Origin: Acidimicrobiia bacterium
GTDB lineage: Bacteria; Actinomycetota; Acidimicrobiia; Acidimicrobiales; CATQHL01
Length of the DNA stretch: 64,000 nucleotides
NCBI GenBank assembly: GCA_009840735.1
Contig: VXNF01000014.1
Coordinates: 1 to 64,000 of the forward strand
Reading direction: 5' to 3'
Positions 59,580 through 64,000 of the stretch are shown one piece after another; position 1 is the stretch's first letter, and each line of letters starts with the position of its first letter. Both the position numbers and the translations under genes were made by a program. Under the pieces are notes generated by a model. The model saw nothing but the letters and a program-made list of their open reading frames with translations, ran no database searches and had not been told where the DNA came from.

Positions 59580-60749
59580 CTACCCGACCTGCGTCGGCCA
59601 GTGGCGCTTGTAGCGCGTCACGAGCCAGCGGTTGAACTGCGCCAGGGTCTCCTCCTGCCAGGAGTACCGCCCGCGCGGCGCGAACACCGAGTTCAGGCCC
59701 TGCTGCACCATGCGGTCGGCATAGACGTCCTGCACATTGAAGTTGTCGACGCCCTGTTCGGCCTGCTCGAACAGGTACTCGAACATCGGGTCCGCTAGCG
59801 CCGAGGCCTCGAAGCAGTAGCCGATGTGGATGGTGATCTCTCCGGGCCCGTCGGGGCTGATGATGAAGTAGGCGACCTCATCGGGCACGATCGCCAAGGA
59901 CAGCGTCGGCGGGATCAGCACGAACGACCCGCGGCGGCGCTGCGCCTCGGTGAGGTTGGCGAAGACAGGCAGCAGACACTTCTTCGTCGGATTGAAGGAG
60001 CCGTCGATGTCGGTGAAGTGCTGGATGCGCCCGATGGCGCCGTCGTCGGGATCCCACGGCAGATAGTCGTTCAGGTGGCTGGGGGCGAAGGTCTGGAGCG
60101 GGCCGTGCAGCCGGCTGGCGTGGTAGGGGTCGTTGAAGTTCTCCATCATGACCTTCCAGTTCCACGGCAGGTCCGGCAGGGTCTTGCCCTCGCGGGTCAC
60201 CGTGTTCGGCAGGCCGAAGTTCTCCAGGATGTCGTCGATCTTCGCCAGGGTGGGTCCCAGCGGCTGCGCCTCGGAGTCGAAGTTGCAGAACACGAACCCC
60301 TGCCACAGTTCGGTGCGCAGCCGCGGCAGGCCATGGTCGGCCCGCTCGAAGCCGACGGCGCGCTCCATCGCCGGCGCGCCCAGCAACGCCCCGTCGAGCC
60401 CGTACGCCCAGTGGTGGTAGGGGCAAGTGAAGCGGCGCGTGTTGCCCGAACCTTCGGCCAGCACCATGCCGCGGTGCTGGCAGACCGCGGAGATGACCCC
60501 GATCTCACCGTCGCTGTCGCGCAGCAGGATCAGCGGCTCCCCCGCGAGCGTGATGCAGCGGAAATCCCCGGGCTCGGGAACCTGATCGGCTCGCCCCACG
60601 CAGAGCCACTCGCGTTGGAAGAGTGCCCGCCGCTCAAACTCGTAGAACTCCCCGGACGTGTATATGACCGGCGGCAGCAGGCACGACTCGTTCACCGAAC
60701 CCACCGACGAGGCGAAGGACTCGCGCAGTTCATCGCTCAGGACAGTCAT
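59580..60749 (-). CDS. Rieske aromatic-ring-hydroxylating oxygenase, alpha-type subunit
   Basis: A 389-residue Rieske non-heme iron oxygenase. The Rieske cluster uses C90, H92 (CQHRGM) and C109, H112 (CPYHHW). The catalytic iron ligands lie in ENFNDPYHASRLHG (H210, H215) plus a C-terminal Asp in DNFNVQDVYADRM. The ATG at 60749 has GGAGG six bases upstream. No small subunit, ferredoxin or reductase is adjacent. Substrate cannot be predicted; the family includes aromatic, quaternary-amine and sterol oxygenases. Confidence 0.9.
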   Translation of the reverse strand: MTVLSDELRESFASSVGSVNESCLLPPVIYTSGEFYEFERRALFQREWLCVGRADQVPEPGDFRCITLAGEPLILLRDSDGEIGVISAVCQHRGMVLAEGSGNTRRFTCPYHHWAYGLDGALLGAPAMERAVGFERADHGLPRLRTELWQGFVFCNFDSEAQPLGPTLAKIDDILENFGLPNTVTREGKTLPDLPWNWKVMMENFNDPYHASRLHGPLQTFAPSHLNDYLPWDPDDGAIGRIQHFTDIDGSFNPTKKCLLPVFANLTEAQRRRGSFVLIPPTLSLAIVPDEVAYFIISPDGPGEITIHIGYCFEASALADPMFEYLFEQAEQGVDNFNVQDVYADRMVQQGLNSVFAPRGRYSWQEETLAQFNRWLVTRYKRHWPTQVG

Positions 60750-61070
60750 CTCGTGCCTCCCTTCGGGCGATGCGACCCGGCGCCTGGGGCACTGCCGCCC
60801 CCTGGATTTCCGCGCAGGCTCACGAGCGCGCAGGCAAAACATATTCTCGCCGCCGGTGGCCCGCACCGTCAGCCGCCCCGCCCGCGCCCGACAGAGAACA
60901 CCCGCCCCCGCCGCTAGGGCTAACGTGGTCCGGCGCGGCGGAACGTGGCCGCGGCGGAAGAGGCCCGAACAAGCAGTCCCGCCAGATTCCGCTACCCTTT
61001 GGCCAGCGGGAGACGTCCTGACCGAGACCGCCGCAGCGAGCGACGAGAGATCGGACAGTTAGGAGCAAAG
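60750..61070. other. Divergent intergenic region, Rieske oxygenase / STAS gene
   Basis: A 321-base gap that must hold promoters for both directions. On the minus strand a TATGTT -10-like element occurs at 60843-60838 without a good -35. On the plus strand AGGAG precedes the STAS start by five bases and TACCCT lies near 60993. No long palindrome or conserved RNA was recognised. Confidence 0.5.
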
Positions 61071-61412
61071 ATGATGGAAGTGACTTCCGAGCGGCGAGGC
61101 TCGACGGTGATCATCAGCACCGCCGGCCGGGTCGACGGATCGAATGCCAGCGATTTCCAGGACGCCCTAGAGGCCAACATCGGCGCCGAGGACAGCGCCG
61201 TCATCCTGAACCTCGCCGAGTTGGACTACATCAGCAGCGCCGGGCTGCGCATCATCCTGCTAAGCGCCAAGAACCTCCGCCAGCGCGAGGTGGGGTTCTC
61301 CATCTGCTCGCTGTCCTCGTCAGTACACGAGCTCTTCATCATCAGCGGCTTCGACCAGATCATCGCCATCCACAGTTCGCCCGAGACCGCTCTGGCCGCC
61401 CAGGAGAGCTGA
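61071..61412 (+). CDS. STAS-domain anti-sigma-factor antagonist (RsbV-like)
   Basis: A 113-residue single STAS domain. The phosphorylatable serine lies in LDYISSAGLRI (S55 or S56). Such proteins bind an RsbW-type kinase when dephosphorylated and release its sigma partner. ATG with AGGAG five bases upstream. It opens an operon with a PP2C phosphatase and an RsbW-like kinase, giving a complete partner-switching set. Confidence 0.93.
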   Translation: MMEVTSERRGSTVIISTAGRVDGSNASDFQDALEANIGAEDSAVILNLAELDYISSAGLRIILLSAKNLRQREVGFSICSLSSSVHELFIISGFDQIIAIHSSPETALAAQES

Positions 61413-61482
61413 GGGGCCAACGCCCGGCGCCCGCCCAGCAGGGACCGGCCCCGAGCCGCCCCGCCGGGGAGATCGGAGAGCG

Positions 61483-62652
61483 ATGGCTGAAGCGACATAC
61501 AAGATCCTCGTCGTGGACGACGAGGTCGACCTCGAGCCGCTCATGCTGCAGCGGATGCGGCGCGACATCCGCTCGGGCCGCTACTGCTTCGTCTTCGCTC
61601 ACAACGGCGTCGAGGCCCTCGAGAAGCTGAGCGAGGACGAGGGCATCGACATGGTGCTCTCGGACATCAACATGCCGCAGATGGACGGGCTCACCCTCCT
61701 CGAGCAGATCCCCACCGTCGACCCCAACATCAAGTCGGTGATCGTCTCGGCCTACGGGGACATGAAGAACATCCGCACGGCCATGAACCGCGGGGCCTTC
61801 GACTTCGTCACCAAGCCTCTGGACTTCGCCGACCTGCGCATCACCATCGAGCGCACGCTGGCGCACCTCACCGAGTGGCGCGCCGCCTTGGCGTCGCGCG
61901 ACCAGCTGGTGTCGCTGCAAAGGGAACTCGACGTCGCCAGCAAGATGCAGAAGTCGATCCTCCCCACGCGGTTCCCGAGCAAGGGCGACTACGAAGTCTT
62001 CGCCCACATGGAACCGGCCCGAAACGTCGGGGGCGACTTCTACGACGTGGTCAACCTCGAGAACGACCGCATCGGACTGTGCATCGCCGACGTGTCCGAC
62101 AAGGGGGTGCCCGCGGCGCTGTTCATGATGTCCAGCCGCACCCTGCTGAAGGGCGCCTCCATCGGCTGCGAGAACCCCGGCGACGTGCTGCGGGAAGTCA
62201 ACGACCTGCTGCGCGAGACGAACGACTCCGAGATGTTCGTCACCCTGCTGTACGGGATCTTCGACCCCGCCACGGGGGACTTCACCTACGCCAACGGCGG
62301 GCACAACGAGCCGCTGCTGGTGCGGCCCGACGGAACCTCGTCGTTGCTGCCTCGCACCGGCGGGATCATCCTCGGGGTGGTGCCGGGCGTCGAGTTCGCC
62401 CACAACACCGTCAACATCGGCCCCGGCGAGACCCTGTTCCTCTACACCGACGGGGTCAGCGAGGCCATGAACGTCGAGGCGGAGGAGTTCGGCATGGACC
62501 GGCTCGCGGCGATCTTCGCCGAGAACCCGCCGCGCGACGCGGAAGCCACGACGATGGGCGTCTTCAAGGCGGTTCACGCCTTCGCCGGCGAGACCCCCCA
62601 GTCCGACGACATCACCTGCCTGACGCTGCACCGAAAAGAGCCGGGGAGTTGA
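61483..62652 (+). CDS. Response regulator with PP2C-type SpoIIE phosphatase domain (RsbU-like)
   Basis: A 389-residue protein. N-terminal receiver domain with VVDDE (10-14), phospho-acceptor D61 (LSDINMPQMDG) and K111 (VTKPLD), a coiled-coil linker, then a SpoIIE/PP2C domain with metal-ligand blocks RNVGGDFYDV, IADVSDKGVPAALFM, NGGHNEPLL and YTDGVSEA, SDDITCL. It should dephosphorylate the STAS protein when its receiver is activated. The cognate histidine kinase is not in the window. Confidence 0.92.
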   Translation: MAEATYKILVVDDEVDLEPLMLQRMRRDIRSGRYCFVFAHNGVEALEKLSEDEGIDMVLSDINMPQMDGLTLLEQIPTVDPNIKSVIVSAYGDMKNIRTAMNRGAFDFVTKPLDFADLRITIERTLAHLTEWRAALASRDQLVSLQRELDVASKMQKSILPTRFPSKGDYEVFAHMEPARNVGGDFYDVVNLENDRIGLCIADVSDKGVPAALFMMSSRTLLKGASIGCENPGDVLREVNDLLRETNDSEMFVTLLYGIFDPATGDFTYANGGHNEPLLVRPDGTSSLLPRTGGIILGVVPGVEFAHNTVNIGPGETLFLYTDGVSEAMNVEAEEFGMDRLAAIFAENPPRDAEATTMGVFKAVHAFAGETPQSDDITCLTLHRKEPGS

Positions 62653-63074
62653 GCGCGCAATTCCGGCTGGAGGTCGGCGCCACCCAGAACGAGTCCGTCG
62701 ATGACGCCCTCCGGCGAATCGAAGCTTCACTGGATGAGTTCAGCAGCCTCGAGCACTGCCCCGCCGACCTCGCCTTCAAGCTGCACCTCATCATCGAGGA
62801 GCTGGCGCTGAACGCCATGACCTACGGCGGCGCGGAGAGCGTGCAGATCACGATAACGGCCGAGGCCGAGGCGGTCACCGTGGAGATCTCCGACGACGGC
62901 GACGCCTTCGACCCGCTGAACGACGCCCCCGAACCCGACCTCGACGCGGCCCTCGAGGACCGGGCTGTCGGCGGGCTGGGGATCCATCTGGTTCGCACGC
63001 TGACCGACGACCTGAGCTACCGCTGGGATGGGGAGCGGAACTACCTAACGCTGGTCACGCGGCAGGCGGAATGA
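62649..63074 (+). CDS. RsbW-like anti-sigma serine kinase (HATPase)
   Basis: A 141-residue GHKL ATPase. N-box IIEELALNAMTYGG, G1 ISDDGDAFDP and G2 VGGLGIHLVRTLTDDL match anti-sigma kinases of the RsbW/SpoIIAB group. It likely binds a sigma factor or phosphorylates the STAS protein. A TTG start overlaps the phosphatase stop by four bases; no ATG fits. The stop overlaps the next start (ATGA), so the downstream lipoprotein is translated with it. Confidence 0.85.
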   Translation: MSAQFRLEVGATQNESVDDALRRIEASLDEFSSLEHCPADLAFKLHLIIEELALNAMTYGGAESVQITITAEAEAVTVEISDDGDAFDPLNDAPEPDLDAALEDRAVGGLGIHLVRTLTDDLSYRWDGERNYLTLVTRQAE

Positions 63075-64000
63075 TCGGACCGCTGCGGCGGAGGCTCCCC
63101 TGGGCTCTGGGGGTTCTTGCCCTGATGCCGGCGGTGGCGGCGGCCTGCACCGCGACCAACGGAGCGGATCAGCCCCGCATTGGCGGCGCCACGCGCCCGG
63201 CGCCCCCCGAGGCAGCCTCCGACAGCGCGTCCTCCGGGGCCACCGCCGAGGGAGTCTTCGACGACTCGGTCCTCTTCGGCCAGTCGGCCGCCTTCAGCGG
63301 CCCGGCCCAGGAACTCGGCCTGAACATGCGCCTCGGCATCGAAGCCGCCTTCGCCGAAGCCAACCGCAGCGGCGGGGTCCACGGTCGCCGGCTGGAGCTG
63401 GCGTTCCGGGACGACGCCTACGAGCCGGAGGCGGCGGTCACCAACACCCAGCAGCTCATCGACGCCGACGGGGTGTTCGCCCTGATCGGCGAGGTCGGCA
63501 CCCCGACCTCGCGTTCGGCCACCCCGGTCGCCGCCGCCTCCGGCGTGCCGTTCATCGCCCCGTTCACAGGCGCGGAGTTCCTGCGGGACGACGACTGGCG
63601 CAACATCATCAACCTGCGCTCCTCGTACTACCAGGAGACCGAGGAGATCGTCGCCCGGCTGATAGCCGATCAGCGCGCCGACCGCATCGCGGTCATGTTC
63701 CAAGACGACTCCTTCGGCCGCGCCGGATACCGCGGGGTGCTGCGGGCCCTCGACCGGCGCGGCATGGAACCGGTCGCCATCGGGCTGTACCCCCGCAACA
63801 CCGCCGCGGTGCGCACCGCCCTGTTGGACCTCCAGCAGGGCGAACCCGACGCCGTCGTGCTCGTGGGCGCCTACGAGCCCGTCGCCGCCTTGATCGCCTG
63901 GGCGCGCTACCTGGGCGAAGATTGGACGTTCGTCACGATCTCCTTCGTGGGCGCCAACGCCCTAGCCGAAGAGTTGGGGCCCTTCGGCGACGGCGTGTAC
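63071..64000 (+). CDS. Branched-chain-amino-acid-type ABC substrate-binding lipoprotein (partial)
   Basis: The 5' 310 codons of a type I periplasmic binding protein (Peripla_BP_6 / LivK-like); it runs past the window end. A signal peptide ends at C26 (AVAAAC, an imperfect lipobox), then a Ser/Ala-rich linker. The fold begins DDSVLFGQSAAFSGPAQELG with GIEAAFAEANRSGGVHG, FRDDAYEPEAAV, GEVGTPTSRSATP and MFQDDSFGRAGYRG. It is coupled by ATGA to the anti-sigma kinase. A ligand-sensing role for the sigma switch is inference; an ordinary transporter could follow downstream. Confidence 0.9.
   Translation, partial: MIGPLRRRLPWALGVLALMPAVAAACTATNGADQPRIGGATRPAPPEAASDSASSGATAEGVFDDSVLFGQSAAFSGPAQELGLNMRLGIEAAFAEANRSGGVHGRRLELAFRDDAYEPEAAVTNTQQLIDADGVFALIGEVGTPTSRSATPVAAASGVPFIAPFTGAEFLRDDDWRNIINLRSSYYQETEEIVARLIADQRADRIAVMFQDDSFGRAGYRGVLRALDRRGMEPVAIGLYPRNTAAVRTALLDLQQGEPDAVVLVGAYEPVAALIAWARYLGEDWTFVTISFVGANALAEELGPFGDGVY

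Overview
The window is a high-GC bacterial chromosome segment that reads as an actinobacterium, most likely from an Acidimicrobiia-like lineage. The phylum is well supported: SepF and DivIVA beside ftsZ with no ftsA, an mtrA-mtrB-lpqB-like operon, a BldC-like regulator, a PimB-like mannosyltransferase, GTG/TTG starts and dense ATGA/GTGA overlaps. The class is inference. Almost everything is core chromosome; no insertion sequence, prophage or CRISPR array was seen.

1-17.6 kb (minus strand) is a division and cell-wall cluster. Transcription runs from mraZ through rsmH, ftsL, ftsI, murE, mraY, murD, ftsW, murG, murC, murB and ftsQ to ftsZ, pgeF, yggS, sepF, yggT and divIVA. A four-box MraZ operator with a -10 element sits upstream of mraZ, a long inverted repeat lies between mraZ and rsmH, and a palindromic element precedes ftsZ. 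murF is absent: murE overlaps mraY directly.

17.7-38.4 kb holds a lipoate-ligase-like gene with an HNH nuclease; a moxR-DUF58-transglutaminase operon; the MtrAB two-component system with a GerMN lipoprotein; central metabolism (phosphofructokinase, alanine aminotransferase, ROK kinase); a mannosyltransferase and queG; then a small accessory-looking pair (an aspartic-protease-like protein lacking its catalytic Asp, and an ADP-ribosylglycohydrolase); then trpD and a glycerol-kinase-like gene.

38.5-54.9 kb is the information-processing and housekeeping section: rnpB, a zinc-ribbon protein, three tRNAs (Val, a CAT tRNA, Asn), an inositol monophosphatase, a sigma-70 factor with unusual promoter-recognition residues coupled to dnaG, glyS, recO, uppS, dinG, era, a CBS/CorC transporter, ybeY, phoH and a BldC-like regulator.

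54.9-64 kb is the most distinctive part. A quinone oxidoreductase and a TauE/SafE exporter follow an NADH-diaphorase module: a NuoE-NuoF fusion plus an iron-sulfur protein that ends exactly after the first Fe4S4 domain of a formate-dehydrogenase alpha chain. Next come a lone Rieske oxygenase and a sigma partner-switching operon (STAS protein, response-regulator/PP2C phosphatase, RsbW-like kinase) translationally coupled to a branched-chain-amino-acid-type binding lipoprotein that runs off the end. These last two modules are the best candidates for undescribed systems.
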